DNA of 64,000 bases from Nostoc sp. FACHB-892 (GCF_014698795.1 NZ_JACJTR010000004.1:186001-250000), one strand, 5' to 3'; counted from the first letter of the stretch, positions 36,625 to 46,839 are shown. The notes: generated by a model not told the origin, from the letters alone. Numbers and translations: made by a program.

Positions 36625-37107
36625 ATGGCAAGGGTAATTTTTTATAGCAAACCAGGCTGTAAAGGTGGTACTAAGCAAAAAGTTTTGCTAACAGCTGCTG
36701 GTCATGAGGTAATACCATACAACCTGCTAACAGAACCTTGGACAGTTGAGCGTTTGCGTTCATTCTTTGGCGATCGCCCCGTAGCCGAATGGTTTAATCC
36801 TTCCGCTCCCAAGATAAAATCTGGTGAGGTGGTTCCTGAAAAAGTGGATGAACAAACCGCTTTGGCGCTGATGCTGAAAGAGCCATTGTTAATTCGCCGT
36901 CCTTTATTAGAAGTAGGCGAACAGCGCGAGGTAGGATTTGATGTACAAAAAATTGATGCTTGGATTGGCTTACAAGCTGTGGATGAATCCTTGCAAGAAA
37001 TCAGCGACAAGCTTTTGAAGCAAGATTTGCAAAACTGTTCCCACGGTCATGGTCATCATCATCAACATGGTCACGAACACCAAAAGCAAGGCAACTGTAA
37101 ACATTAG
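36625..37107 (+). CDS. ArsC/Spx-like nitrogenase-associated protein with His-rich tail
   Basis: 160 residues. The thioredoxin-fold ArsC-like domain starts VIFYSKPGCKGGTKQKVLL with a single Cys11, followed by PWTVERLRSFFGDRPVAEWF and the ArsC-type PLLIRRPLLEVG strand. This is the family long labelled nitrogenase-associated protein, found near nif genes in diazotrophs. The last 25 residues are unusual: CSHGHGHHHQHGHEHQKQ and then GNCKH, a run of His and Cys likely to bind Ni, Zn or Cu. Its place downstream of the patB-cox block supports a role in nitrogen-fixing cells. Biochemical function is not known to me. Confidence 0.8.
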   Translation: MARVIFYSKPGCKGGTKQKVLLTAAGHEVIPYNLLTEPWTVERLRSFFGDRPVAEWFNPSAPKIKSGEVVPEKVDEQTALALMLKEPLLIRRPLLEVGEQREVGFDVQKIDAWIGLQAVDESLQEISDKLLKQDLQNCSHGHGHHHQHGHEHQKQGNCKH

Positions 37108-37155
37108 TACAGGATATGGCAGTTCTCTGTTGAGTAGGTACTAAACCCCACCCCC

Positions 37156-37185
37156 AACCCCCTCCCCGCTTGCGAGGAGGGGGTT
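37156..37185. terminator. Strong GC-rich hairpin
   Basis: AACCCCCTCC (37156-37165) pairs with GGAGGGGGTT (37176-37185), with an inner CGC-TT-GCG. This palindrome type is a frequent interspersed repeat in cyanobacteria; a related one lies at 48536-48560. It could end the transcript of the ArsC-like gene although no T run follows. Confidence 0.5.
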
Positions 37186-37330
37186 AAGATGCAACAATGC
37201 TCTCAAATATCAATATAACTTAGAGTGATCTTTGTAACATCTTGTGAAAATATACTGTGTTTTGTCACAAATGTTACAACGCTAAACTTGCATGGGCATA
37301 TTAAGAATGCTTATATTGCAAGAGAAAACA

Positions 37331-40300
37331 ATGACAGCTACTTTATCTGGTTATCAACTCCTCGAAACTCTTCACTCCGGTAGTAAAACCGTCATTTATC
37401 GGGGACGGCGAGAAACCGATAACGTCTCTGTCATTGTCAAAACTCTCCTGTGCGAACATCCACTCTTAGAAGACATTGCGCGACTGCGCCACGAATATCA
37501 AATTATTGAGCCTCTGCAAATTCCTGGCATTGTTAAAGCCTACGAGTTAAAGAATTATCAGCATGGCCTGGCTTTGGTTTTGGAAGACATTCCAGGTTGC
37601 TTGCTCCAAGAACTGATTGCAACTCAAACAACCACCTTAATTACTTTCCTCAAGGTGGGGATTAACCTAGCACAAATTTTAGGAGAACTTCACGCCCAAC
37701 AGATTATCCATAAAGATATTAAGCCGCACAATATTTTAATTGACCCCGATTCTGGGGAAGCCAAACTGATTGACTTCAGTATCTCCTCGCGCCTTGATAA
37801 AGAAAATCCCACCTTGAGCAATCCTAATTTGCTCGAAGGTACGCTTGCGTATATGTCACCTGAGCAGACCGGCAGAATGAATCGAGCGGTTGACTATCGC
37901 ACCGACTTTTATTCACTGGGTGTCACTTTATATGAAATGCTGACGGGTGTTTTGCCCTTTCAAGCTGTTGACCCGATGGAGTTAATTCACTCTCACATTG
38001 CCAAAACACCAGCCGCACCATGTAGCGAAACCGTGTGTCGCGTTTTGGAAGATGTGCCAGAAGCGATTAGTGCAGTTATTTTTAAATTATTAGCGAAAAC
38101 AGCAGAGGAGCGGTATCAAAGCGCCTGGGGACTGAAAGCAGATTTAGAGGAATGTTTGTTTCAACTTCAAACGACTGGAAAGATTGAAAACTTTGTACCG
38201 GGAAGACAGGATAAATCTGGGCATTTTTTGATTCCGCAAAAGCTATACGGACGCGAAGCAGAAGTAGCAACATTGATGGCTGCGTTTGGGCGTGTGGCAG
38301 GTGGTAGCAGCGAACTTATGCTCGTCTCTGGTTATTCGGGAATTGGAAAGACGAGTGTCGTCAATGAAGTTCATAAACCGATTGTGGGAGCAAGGGGTTA
38401 TTTTATTGCAGGCAAGTTTGACCAGTTCAAGCGCAATATTCCTTATGCATCCTTAATTCAAGCATTCCAATCTTTGATTGGGCAATTACTTACCGAAAGC
38501 GAAGCCCAAATCCAAGTGTGGAAAGAAAAACTCTTAAGCGCGTTGGGAGAGAATGGGCAAGTCATTATCGATGTGATTCCCGAAGTTGAACTAATTATTG
38601 GAACTGTGCCACCCGTAACACAACTGGGTGCGGCTGAATCTCAAAATCGTTTCAATCGCGTTTTTGGGCAATTCATTGGCGTATTCACGACCCAAGATCA
38701 TCCTCTGGTTGTGTTTCTTGACGATTTACAGTGGGCAGATTCGGCATCGCTGAACTTAATTGAGCTATTGATGACAGATAGCGATGCCTACGGCGGCGAG
38801 CCACGCAAATATTTATTGTTAGTCGGCGCGTATCGGGATAACGAAGTGTCGCCTACCCATCCGCTTATGATGAGTTTGGACAAGATTCAATCTTCTGGTG
38901 CGGTGGTAGATAACATCGTCTTGACACCATTGCAGTTAAGGGATGTGGAAGCGTTAGTTAGTGATACGTTGAATGACACACAACACATCAAGCCATTAGC
39001 AGAATTACTATTCCACAAAACTGGAGGAAACCCTTTCTTCTTAACGCAACTGCTGAAAACTCTACATCAAGAAGACTTGTTAACGTATGAGTTCCATTCA
39101 GGAGTATGGCAGTGGAATATCCAACATATTCAAGCGATCGGTCTTACTGACCTAAATGTGGTTGAACTGACGGCAAGAAATATTCGTAAACTGTCTCTAG
39201 AAACGCAAGAAGTACTTAAACTAGCTGCTTGTATTGGTAACACCTTCAATCTGGATGTATTAGCGATCGTTAACGAAGCATCTTCTTTAATAACTGCGGC
39301 GCAATTGTGGTCAGCCCTGCAAGCTGGGTTAATTCTGCCATTAAATCAGGATTACAAAATTCCCTTAGCGTTTAGTCAGGAAGAATCAGTTGGGATTGGT
39401 TTAACAGATGTCAAGGTTGATTACAAATTTTTACATGACCGAGTACAGCAAGCGGCGTATTCTCTAATTCCCGATGAGCAGAAGAAAGCAACGCATCTGA
39501 AAATTGGTCAATTACTGCTGCTAAATACTACATCAGAAGAACGCAAAGAAAATATATTTGCTTTAGTTAATCAGCTCAATTACGGTGCTGATTTACTGAT
39601 ATTTGAAACAGAAAAATATGAATTTGCTGAACTCAACCTAATTGCAGGTCAAAGAGCGAAAGCAGCTACAGCACATGATTCTGCCGTTAAATATTTGCAA
39701 GTCGGTTTAGGACTTTTAGCAGAAGATAGTTGGCAGAGCCAATATGACTTAACATTAGCACTGCATGAGGAAGCAGCAGAAGCAGCTTTTTTAAACGGTG
39801 ATTTTGAAGGAATGCAGAGGTTCGTTAAGATAGTACAAAACTGCGCCAAAACGCTGCTGGACAAAGTGAATGTGTATGAAGTCCAGATCCAAGCTTACAT
39901 AGGGCAAAACAGGCTGGTAGAAGCAGTTAATACGGGGCTACAAGTTTTAAAGCTCTTAGGGGTGGAGTTTCCCCAAGAGCCGAACGCGTCAGATATTGGG
40001 CAGGCACTAGGGGAAACTGCGGCAATTTTGAGTGGAAGGCGAATTGAGGATTTAACTGACCTGCCTCAAATGAGCGATCGCTATAAATTAGCAGCTATGA
40101 GGCTCATGTCAAGTATCTTTGCTCCTGCATACATGGCTGCGCCAGCACTAGTTCCATTGACGGTGTGCAAACAAGTAAATTTATCCGTTCAATATGGTAA
40201 TGCTTCTGTCTCTCCCTTTGCTTATGCCAATTATGGTCTTCTTCTTTGCGGAGTTGTAGGAGATATTGATTCAGGTTATCAGTTTGGTCAATTGGCTTTA

Positions 40301-42847
40301 ACTCTAGTGTCAAAGTTAAATGCTCAAGAAATCAAAGCCAAGACACTCCTGATAGTAAATACATTTATCCGACCTTGGAAAGATCATCTGAGAGAAACCT
40401 TAGAACCTTTTGTGTCAGTTTACTCTAGCGGACTGGAGACAGGTGATTTAGAATTTGCTGCTTATGGTCTACTAATGTACTCTTATCTCGCTTACTTTAG
40501 CGGCAAAGAACTGACTGTCCTTGAAAAAGAGATGGCAATCAATAGAGATGCTATTCATAAAATCAAGCAAGAAACACCGCTTCATTATCTAGAAACCTAT
40601 AGGCAAGCTACATTAAATCTGCTCGGAAAAAGTGAAAATCTCTGTCTTCTAAAGGGTGAAGCCTGCGATGAACAGATTGCGTTTCTATTACACGAGCAAG
40701 CGAACGACAGATTGGGAGCTGCGTACATATATTGGAACAAACTTTTACTTAGTTACTGGTTTGAAAATTATTCAGAAGCGATTGAAAATACTGTCATAGC
40801 AGAGAAATATCTGGACGTAGTGATAGGATTGCCTCTTGTTCCTCTATTCCATTTTTACGATTCTTTAGTACAGCTAGCAGTGTATTTCGATCGCCAAGAG
40901 TTAGAGCAAAAGGCAATTCTTGATCGCGTCCGAGCTAATCAAGAAAAAATGCAGAAATGGGCGCATCATGCCCCAATGAATCAATTACACAAATTTTATC
41001 TAGTAGAAGCAGAACGGCATCGGATTTTAGGGGAAAAAATCGAAGCCATCGAGATGTACGACAAGGCGATCGCACTTGCCAAAGAAAACGAGTACATCAA
41101 CGAAGAAGCCCTCGCCCACGAACTCGCTGCCAAATTCTATTTGTCATGGGGTAAAGAAGCGATCGCTCAAACATACATGACAAATGCTTACTACGCCTAT
41201 GGCAATTGGGGTGCGATCGCTAAAGTCAAAGATTTAGAAGCACGCTATCCCCAATTGATTGTGCAATCAAATACAGAAAACCTACAAACGAATTACCTGC
41301 AAACTATTCAAACAAGCTCTACGACTACCGGAGGCAGTCAACTTCTCGACTTAATCACGGTGATGAAAGCTTCACAAGCCTTGTCAGAAGAAATGGTGCT
41401 GAGTCGCTTGCTCGAAAAATTGATGAAAAATGTCATTGAAAATGCTGGCGCTCAACAAGGTTACTTTATTGCTAAACACGAGAATAAATGGATGCTAGAA
41501 GCGACGGGAATAGTTGTAGGTAAGGAGGTTAGTGTTGTTGTTAACGCAGAGGATAAAACTAATTCATCCTTACTCCCGGTTGCCTTATTCAATTATGTCG
41601 AAAGAACTAGAAAGAATCTGGTTTTAGGGGATGCTGTTAAAGACTCTCGTTTTGCTGCTGATGCTTATGTTACCACTTACCAATCTAAGTCCATTTTGTG
41701 TTTACCATTGATTCACTCTGGCAAGTTTACTGGTCTTCTTTATCTAGAAAATAATCTCATTTCTGGTGCGTTTACCGCAGAACGGGTAAATGTGCTGAGT
41801 CTGTTGATAGCACAAATTTCGATTGCGATCGATAACGCTCGTCTCTACACCAACCTGCAAGCTTACTCGGAACAACTGGAAGCTAAATCACAAGAACTCG
41901 AAGCTAATAATGAAGCTTTGCAAGCATCCGAAACGCGAGAGCGAGAAAAAGCGGAACAACTCGAAAAATCTTTCCATAAATTGCAACAAACTCAGGCTCA
42001 TCTTGTGCAGACTGAGAAAATGTCAAGCTTAGGGCAACTAGTAGCTGGCGTTGCCCATGAAATCAACAATCCAGTCAATTTTATCTTTGGCAACCTAACT
42101 CATGCCAATGCCTACACCCAAGATGTGCTGGGACTGCTGGAACTTTACCAGAAACATTACCCATCTCCCCACCCAGAGATTCAGGAAGAAGCGGAGGCGA
42201 TCGATCTAGAATTTGTGCTGGAAGACTTGCCTAAGCTACTGTCTTCTATGCGGGTTGGGGCAGACCGAATTCGGCAAATTGTCGCTTCCTTGCGAACCTT
42301 CTCACGCATGGACGAAGCCGAGATTAAAGCTGTTAATATTCATGAGGGAATTGATAGTACTCTAATGATTCTGCAACATCGCCTCAAAGCAAAGTCAGAT
42401 CGTGTCGGTATCGAGTTGATTAAACATTACGGCAATTTGCCACAAGTGGAATGCTATGCAGGACAGTTAAATCAAGTGTTTATGAATGTGTTGAGTAATG
42501 CGATCGATGCTTTAGAAGAGTCATTAGTCGACAATCAAGCACAAATAACAACTCCAACTATTACTATTTACACTGAGCAAATTGATACTCACCAAGTTGA
42601 AATTCGGATTGCAGATAATGGTCTAGGTATACCAGAGTCCGTTCGGCAACGTCTGTTTGATCCTTTCTTCACTACAAAACCTGTAGGTAAAGGAACAGGT
42701 ATGGGCTTGTCGATTAGTTACCAAATCGTCACCGAAAAACATGGTGGTTCACTCTCTTGCACTTCAGAACCCGGTAAGGGAGCGGAGTTTCAAATCCGCA
42801 TTCCAGTTTGCCAGGAAATTAGTAAGAACGTTGCTGCTGATGTCTAG
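37331..42847 (+). CDS. Hybrid Ser/Thr kinase - AAA ATPase - GAF - histidine kinase
   Basis: About 1838 residues. Order: Ser/Thr kinase domain (about 10-270) with catalytic HKDIKPHNILI and a DFS triplet in LIDFSISSRL where DFG is usual; AAA-type ATPase (about 295-800) with Walker A SGYSGIGKTSVV and Walker B VVFLDDLQWAD; a long helical TPR-like part; GAF domain (about 1365-1520); a coiled linker; HisKA with GVAHEINNP; HATPase_c with DNGLGIPES and GKGTGMGLS. This is the HstK-type architecture of Anabaena, combining two kinds of protein phosphorylation in one chain. Its signal and targets are unknown. The ATG at 37331 (MTATLSGYQLLE) fits the kinase start; the frame is open 13 codons earlier. No response regulator is adjacent. 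Confidence 0.92.
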   Translation: MTATLSGYQLLETLHSGSKTVIYRGRRETDNVSVIVKTLLCEHPLLEDIARLRHEYQIIEPLQIPGIVKAYELKNYQHGLALVLEDIPGCLLQELIATQTTTLITFLKVGINLAQILGELHAQQIIHKDIKPHNILIDPDSGEAKLIDFSISSRLDKENPTLSNPNLLEGTLAYMSPEQTGRMNRAVDYRTDFYSLGVTLYEMLTGVLPFQAVDPMELIHSHIAKTPAAPCSETVCRVLEDVPEAISAVIFKLLAKTAEERYQSAWGLKADLEECLFQLQTTGKIENFVPGRQDKSGHFLIPQKLYGREAEVATLMAAFGRVAGGSSELMLVSGYSGIGKTSVVNEVHKPIVGARGYFIAGKFDQFKRNIPYASLIQAFQSLIGQLLTESEAQIQVWKEKLLSALGENGQVIIDVIPEVELIIGTVPPVTQLGAAESQNRFNRVFGQFIGVFTTQDHPLVVFLDDLQWADSASLNLIELLMTDSDAYGGEPRKYLLLVGAYRDNEVSPTHPLMMSLDKIQSSGAVVDNIVLTPLQLRDVEALVSDTLNDTQHIKPLAELLFHKTGGNPFFLTQLLKTLHQEDLLTYEFHSGVWQWNIQHIQAIGLTDLNVVELTARNIRKLSLETQEVLKLAACIGNTFNLDVLAIVNEASSLITAAQLWSALQAGLILPLNQDYKIPLAFSQEESVGIGLTDVKVDYKFLHDRVQQAAYSLIPDEQKKATHLKIGQLLLLNTTSEERKENIFALVNQLNYGADLLIFETEKYEFAELNLIAGQRAKAATAHDSAVKYLQVGLGLLAEDSWQSQYDLTLALHEEAAEAAFLNGDFEGMQRFVKIVQNCAKTLLDKVNVYEVQIQAYIGQNRLVEAVNTGLQVLKLLGVEFPQEPNASDIGQALGETAAILSGRRIEDLTDLPQMSDRYKLAAMRLMSSIFAPAYMAAPALVPLTVCKQVNLSVQYGNASVSPFAYANYGLLLCGVVGDIDSGYQFGQLALTLVSKLNAQEIKAKTLLIVNTFIRPWKDHLRETLEPFVSVYSSGLETGDLEFAAYGLLMYSYLAYFSGKELTVLEKEMAINRDAIHKIKQETPLHYLETYRQATLNLLGKSENLCLLKGEACDEQIAFLLHEQANDRLGAAYIYWNKLLLSYWFENYSEAIENTVIAEKYLDVVIGLPLVPLFHFYDSLVQLAVYFDRQELEQKAILDRVRANQEKMQKWAHHAPMNQLHKFYLVEAERHRILGEKIEAIEMYDKAIALAKENEYINEEALAHELAAKFYLSWGKEAIAQTYMTNAYYAYGNWGAIAKVKDLEARYPQLIVQSNTENLQTNYLQTIQTSSTTTGGSQLLDLITVMKASQALSEEMVLSRLLEKLMKNVIENAGAQQGYFIAKHENKWMLEATGIVVGKEVSVVVNAEDKTNSSLLPVALFNYVERTRKNLVLGDAVKDSRFAADAYVTTYQSKSILCLPLIHSGKFTGLLYLENNLISGAFTAERVNVLSLLIAQISIAIDNARLYTNLQAYSEQLEAKSQELEANNEALQASETREREKAEQLEKSFHKLQQTQAHLVQTEKMSSLGQLVAGVAHEINNPVNFIFGNLTHANAYTQDVLGLLELYQKHYPSPHPEIQEEAEAIDLEFVLEDLPKLLSSMRVGADRIRQIVASLRTFSRMDEAEIKAVNIHEGIDSTLMILQHRLKAKSDRVGIELIKHYGNLPQVECYAGQLNQVFMNVLSNAIDALEESLVDNQAQITTPTITIYTEQIDTHQVEIRIADNGLGIPESVRQRLFDPFFTTKPVGKGTGMGLSISYQIVTEKHGGSLSCTSEPGKGAEFQIRIPVCQEISKNVAADV

Positions 42848-42898
42848 AGGCTGAAATACTACTCTTTAAGTAGTTACAACAATTTTCATTTGCATGAA

Positions 42899-42926
42899 GT
42901 AGGGGCGTACAAATTTATGCCCCTAC
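42899..42926. terminator. Two-way terminator-like hairpin
   Basis: GTAGGGGC (42899-42906) pairs with GCCCCTAC (42919-42926). It lies between the convergent hybrid kinase and cysK genes, nine bases from the cysK stop, and could end both transcripts. Confidence 0.55.
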
Positions 42927-42934
42927 AGCTGTCT

Positions 42935-43894
42935 TTAACGTACCCCAGCAGTTTCTAAAGCTAAGTCTTGAAACATGGGTGTGCTGAGGTAACGTTCGCC
43001 AAAGGAAGGCTGAATCATTACAATTAAACGTCCGGCATTTTCTGGGCGTTTACCTACTTGAATTGCGGCACACAAAGCTGCACCAGAAGATATCCCAGAC
43101 AATAAGCCTTCTTCTTTTGCCAAACGTCGCCCATAAGCGATCGCTTGTTCATCGCTGACTCTAATTACTTCATCAACCAATTCTAAGCGGAGAACATCGG
43201 GGACAAATCCAGCACCAATACCTTGAATTCTGTGTGGCCCGGCTTCACCGCCGGAAAGCACTGGGCTGTTGCTGGGTTCAACTGCGATCGCTTTAAATGT
43301 CTTCTTGCGCTGTTTGAGTACTTCTGCAACCCCAGTAATGGTTCCACCAGTACCTACCCCAGCAATGACGATATCCACTTCCCCGTCTGTATCTGTCCAA
43401 ATTTCTTCTGCGGTGGTTTCCTGGTGAACTTTGGGATTAGCAGGGTTGCGGAACTGTTGCAGCATAAAAGCATCAGGAGTATTAGCCACAATTTCTTCGG
43501 CTTTGCGAATAGCTCCCCGCATTCCCTCAACGCCTGGTGTTAACTCCAAAGAAGCACCATAAGCTCTGAGCATGGCCCGTCGTTCTTGGCTCATTGTTTC
43601 TGGCATTGTCAAAATCAAACGATAGCCACGCGCTGCTGCTACCATCGCTAGAGCAATTCCTGTATTACCAGAGGTAGGCTCAACTAAAATGGTTTTTCCA
43701 GGGGAAATTGAGCCAGCAGCTTCTGCTGAGAGTACCATACTTAACCCAATGCGGTCTTTCACCGAAGCTGCTGGGTTCATCCCTTCTAATTTGACAACTA
43801 TCCTTGCTACTACTCCCTCAGCTTGAGGAATCTTGTTCAGTTGAACTAAAGGAGTCCGTCCGATCAGTTCTGTTATGTCTTGAGCAATCCGCAT
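42935..43894 (-). CDS. cysK: Cysteine synthase A (O-acetylserine sulfhydrylase)
   Basis: 319 residues, full length. It makes L-cysteine from O-acetylserine and sulfide with PLP in the cytosol. The PLP lysine is Lys46 in [11 protein letters not shown]; the substrate loop is [12 protein letters not shown], the phosphate-binding loop is [11 protein letters not shown], and [12 protein letters not shown] lies near the end. Cyanobacteria usually have several paralogues, so CysK versus CysM preference is not certain. No serine acetyltransferase is near. Confidence 0.93.
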   Translation of the reverse strand: MRIAQDITELIGRTPLVQLNKIPQAEGVVARIVVKLEGMNPAASVKDRIGLSMVLSAEAAGSISPGKTILVEPTSGNTGIALAMVAAARGYRLILTMPETMSQERRAMLRAYGASLELTPGVEGMRGAIRKAEEIVANTPDAFMLQQFRNPANPKVHQETTAEEIWTDTDGEVDIVIAGVGTGGTITGVAEVLKQRKKTFKAIAVEPSNSPVLSGGEAGPHRIQGIGAGFVPDVLRLELVDEVIRVSDEQAIAYGRRLAKEEGLLSGISSGAALCAAIQVGKRPENAGRLIVMIQPSFGERYLSTPMFQDLALETAGVR

Positions 43895-44911
43895 TATTAT
43901 TTAACTCCTAAAATCCTAAATCTTAGTACAAAGTATTTACTTGTAACAATAAGCTTTTGTGTATTTAATTTGCCGTTTAGTGTCAATGAGTGCATATACT
44001 AGGTATTCTAACTAAATCACAAAATATGAAAGTTTAGGAAGAACCTTTATCATATGTTCCCATTGATTCTCACTTCAGCGGAAGGCTAGCTTGCCATACT
44101 TATATTTTACCATTTAGAATTGCTGACTATTGCTTATTGGGCATAAATTCTGTATATATGCATAATTTTTACCATTATTTTCAATCTCCTCTATATGTTA
44201 TGGAAATCTAATTTACTTTCATAACATTTAATTGTTTTTCCTAATTTATTAGTCTATCTTTATCAAAAGACATTGATATTTGCTTTTGAGTGCAGTTTTT
44301 GTTTATCGAAATTTGCATCAAAAACAGTCCTTAATCATTGCCTACCCTGCTTTAAGGTTGAGTACAGAAATACCAGAACCCCACCTCACAAACACTAGAA
44401 CCCCGTCCTAAAAACACTAGCACCCATACCCCAATTAATTTTTGTAAGACTTATCAGGCAAGGATTACAAGCTTTGAGTACTATTCTAATGAATTTAATA
44501 ATCTTAACAGGGCTAGGGTAAACTGTTTTGTGGAGAGCGGCTGATATAAATCGTATAGGATTTACGCAGAGATTCCCCTCTACCCCCCAACATTCCTGAG
44601 CGAAAGCTCAGTGAACTAGGGGGGACTTCTTAATCTCTCTTTTGAGAGGAAGATGAAATCAGGTTCTCTGAATCTGAGCGCGTTATTTCTGGCTGATTAA
44701 CCCTACGTTTTGTGAAAAGCTTGGTAACTTTTCAGTGGTCAGTAGTCAGTGGTAATTATAAAAATGACTGGCAACTAACGATTGTAAACTACCATTTACA
44801 GATATTTTAATATCAAACCTGTTTAAAAAGTAGAAATATATAACTACTTTAAATAAACAGCAAAAGATATTTTCTTGCTGAGTGCATACTACCTAGCAAG
44901 GGAGAGCCGAG
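43895..44911. other. 1-kb spacer with degenerate repeats
   Basis: No gene seen. AT-rich DNA with a degenerate repeat (ACACTAGAACCCC and variants, about 44370-44440) and a palindromic piece at about 44570-44630 (CCCCTCTACCCCCC facing AGGGGGGA). A GTCAGTAGTCAGTGG short repeat lies near 44739-44752. Confidence 0.45.
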
Positions 44912-45334
44912 ATGAAAGCCAAACTTTTAAATCTTCTCACAGTTTGCGTAGTTACCTTAGTAGTGCTTTCTCCAGGAGTAGTAGTATTTGGCATAGTTTG
45001 GGAACGACATTTGGAGTTAGTAAAATCCCATAATTTAGCCTGCGAAATTAACAAGACTAGTAGAAATGCTCCTATCTTGGCTTCCCGGACAGAGGGTACA
45101 CATTCCCCTCAGACTAGCATCAAATCCTCTGACCGTAATGTGATTCATCAAATGCTGACTGTTGCTGAACAATCTAAATTTGCCACAATCCTACAATGGT
45201 TCTTCTTGCTAATCCCTATTTGTATTGGGTTAGGGATTCTTTTTTACGACAGATATCTTGTTCATCGTGCTGCTGTTTTAAAAGAACAAGTTGAAATGTT
45301 GGAAAGGCTATGGCAGCACAGTATCGAACAGTAA
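44912..45334 (+). CDS. Two-helix membrane protein of unknown function
   Basis: 140 residues. A membrane helix at about 6-28 and another at about 91-111 enclose a soluble loop of about 60 residues; the end (VLKEQVEMLERLWQHSIEQ) is probably a coiled coil. GGGAGAG lies before the ATG. It is the first of three closely spaced genes (gaps 39 and 2 bp) that probably form an operon. I recognise no family. Confidence 0.6.
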   Translation: MKAKLLNLLTVCVVTLVVLSPGVVVFGIVWERHLELVKSHNLACEINKTSRNAPILASRTEGTHSPQTSIKSSDRNVIHQMLTVAEQSKFATILQWFFLLIPICIGLGILFYDRYLVHRAAVLKEQVEMLERLWQHSIEQ

Positions 45335-45373
45335 CCAATTCACAATTAACTCACTAAAATCAACAAAATTACT

Positions 45374-45655
45374 ATGTCAGAGCAACGCCAACAACTGTAT
45401 TTCAATCTGATTGATGAGCTACTCAAATGTCCTAATGGTCAGGAACCAGAAGTTTTGGAAAGTAAGCCAGAATTGATTGATTCTGGATTTGTAGAGACAA
45501 TGCTACAAGTAGCAACTATGTTTGCCCATGAAGGCAATCAAGATGGTGCTAAGTTTTTATTTTTTGTAGCGCGTGAGCTAGCTAAAGAACTGGGTTTATA
45601 CCCGGAAGTTTCCAATCCTGAAGTTGCAAATACTGAAGCTGCAAATAAGGAGTAA
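45374..45655 (+). CDS. Small helical protein resembling N-termini of cyanobacterial CHAT/TPR proteins
   Basis: 93 residues. The pattern QLYFNLIDELLKCPNGQEPE, then LIDSGFVETMLQVATMFAHE and ARELAKELGL, is the one I know as an N-terminal module of large cyanobacterial TPR/CHAT proteins. Here it stands alone, with a tail of EVxNxEAAN repeats. Function unknown. Second gene of the three-gene set; its stop is two bases before the next ATG, with AAGGAG inside its last codons. Confidence 0.6.
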   Translation: MSEQRQQLYFNLIDELLKCPNGQEPEVLESKPELIDSGFVETMLQVATMFAHEGNQDGAKFLFFVARELAKELGLYPEVSNPEVANTEAANKE

Positions 45656-45657
45656 AA

Positions 45658-45969
45658 ATGCTGTTGACTTCAACGGATGCGGGACAAATAGCTTTAGAAC
45701 TGCTCATGGCAGATTGGAATATTTCAGAAGAGAATCGGGAGTGGTTTACAATCTTTAGCTCTCATCTGATTGGTGAGAGTTGGTACACTGTCGAATTGGG
45801 TGTAGAAGGATTTCCCGATAGATGGTTTATTCAAGTATATGACACTGGAGAGTGCGATCCAAACTATACATTTATATCACCAATCCGTGGTTCTGAAGGA
45901 TTTACGGACTTTGTAAATGTGCCGGATATTGTAGCAGAAGTCTTAGTTTGCGAACGCAATGCTCGATAA
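45658..45969 (+). CDS. Small hypothetical protein, third gene of the cluster
   Basis: 103 residues with an acidic, aromatic-rich middle (WYTVELGVEGFPDRWFIQVY, DTGECDPNYTF). It looks like a folded single-domain protein but I recognise no family. Strong ribosome-binding site AAGGAG seven bases before the ATG. The tight spacing after the 93-residue gene suggests cotranslation and a shared role. Confidence 0.6.
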   Translation: MLLTSTDAGQIALELLMADWNISEENREWFTIFSSHLIGESWYTVELGVEGFPDRWFIQVYDTGECDPNYTFISPIRGSEGFTDFVNVPDIVAEVLVCERNAR

Positions 45970-46171
45970 TAATTAAAAAGACAAAATTTAGAATTCAACA
46001 TTAAGATATGCTATTTAAATGCATTTTCTTTGAATTCATATTTTTTGATATTAGAGTATTTGGGTGCATCTTACCTTTGCAAATATCCTTGTAGATTATA
46101 AATCGTGCTTAGTCTTGCAAATCAAGTTCGCCTACGCTGACTAAGAAAACAAGCAACTGGGTTAAGCGCTA

Positions 46172-46245
46172 GTAGGTTGGGTTGAGGAACGAAACCCAAC
46201 AAAGCCTCAGAAATGTTGGGTTGCGCTTTGCTTAACCCAACCTAC
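46172..46245. repeat. Interspersed palindromic repeat (GTAGGTTGGGTT type)
   Basis: GTAGGTTGGGTT (46172-46183) and AACCCAACCTAC (46234-46245) form a perfect 12-bp inverted repeat, with a nested AAACCCAAC / GTTGGGTT pair. This element is very frequent in cyanobacterial genomes and is MITE-like. The rest of the spacer 45970-46476 shows no gene. Confidence 0.75.
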
Positions 46246-46476
46246 AATTTTACACAAAGCCAAATGTATGTCGTATAGCTGCGAATTTCATTCGCCTATA
46301 CTAGGGGTACTCTAATCAATACTTTCATATTTAAATATAAAGATGCTTTACGCAAATTTGAGGTAATACTAAACAATGTATGCCTCTTTTTCTTGTAATA
46401 TTTAATATTTTATTTAAGCCTATTAGGCTATTTTGCCACGTTTAATTGATAAAATTATGTTATATTAAATAGCGTG

Positions 46477-46839
46477 ATGGACGCTACAGAAATATCAGTT
46501 CCAATGATTGCTGAAGATATCTTAGCCAAAGAATTCACAAGAGTCCTCAACGAATACTACCCAAAAGTTGGAGAATTACTAGACGGGTGTTATGTGAAAG
46601 TCATTACCTGTTTTTGGGGACGACCTGCGAGACGCTTGCAATATATAGGAGTTTATTGCTCTGACGAAATGATTTCCTGTGTGCAAGCTCACAAAGAAAT
46701 ACTCAGAGAAGTAGCAGACAACATGGGTCTAGTACAGGTAGTCTGCATGAATGCCAAACGATTATTGCGCGATCCGATGTCGAACATCAAACACAATAAC
46801 CCACGTCTATGGTTGGAGTTACAGTGGGTTGCAAATTAG
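46477..46839 (+). CDS. Hypothetical protein
   Basis: 120 residues. It has a folded-protein composition with two cysteines in motif-like places (LLDGCYVKVITCFWGRPARR; VQVVCMNAKRLL). No family recognised. The start is ATG at 46477, directly after an alternative GTG. No clear ribosome-binding site. It stands alone between spacers. Confidence 0.5.
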   Translation: MDATEISVPMIAEDILAKEFTRVLNEYYPKVGELLDGCYVKVITCFWGRPARRLQYIGVYCSDEMISCVQAHKEILREVADNMGLVQVVCMNAKRLLRDPMSNIKHNNPRLWLELQWVAN

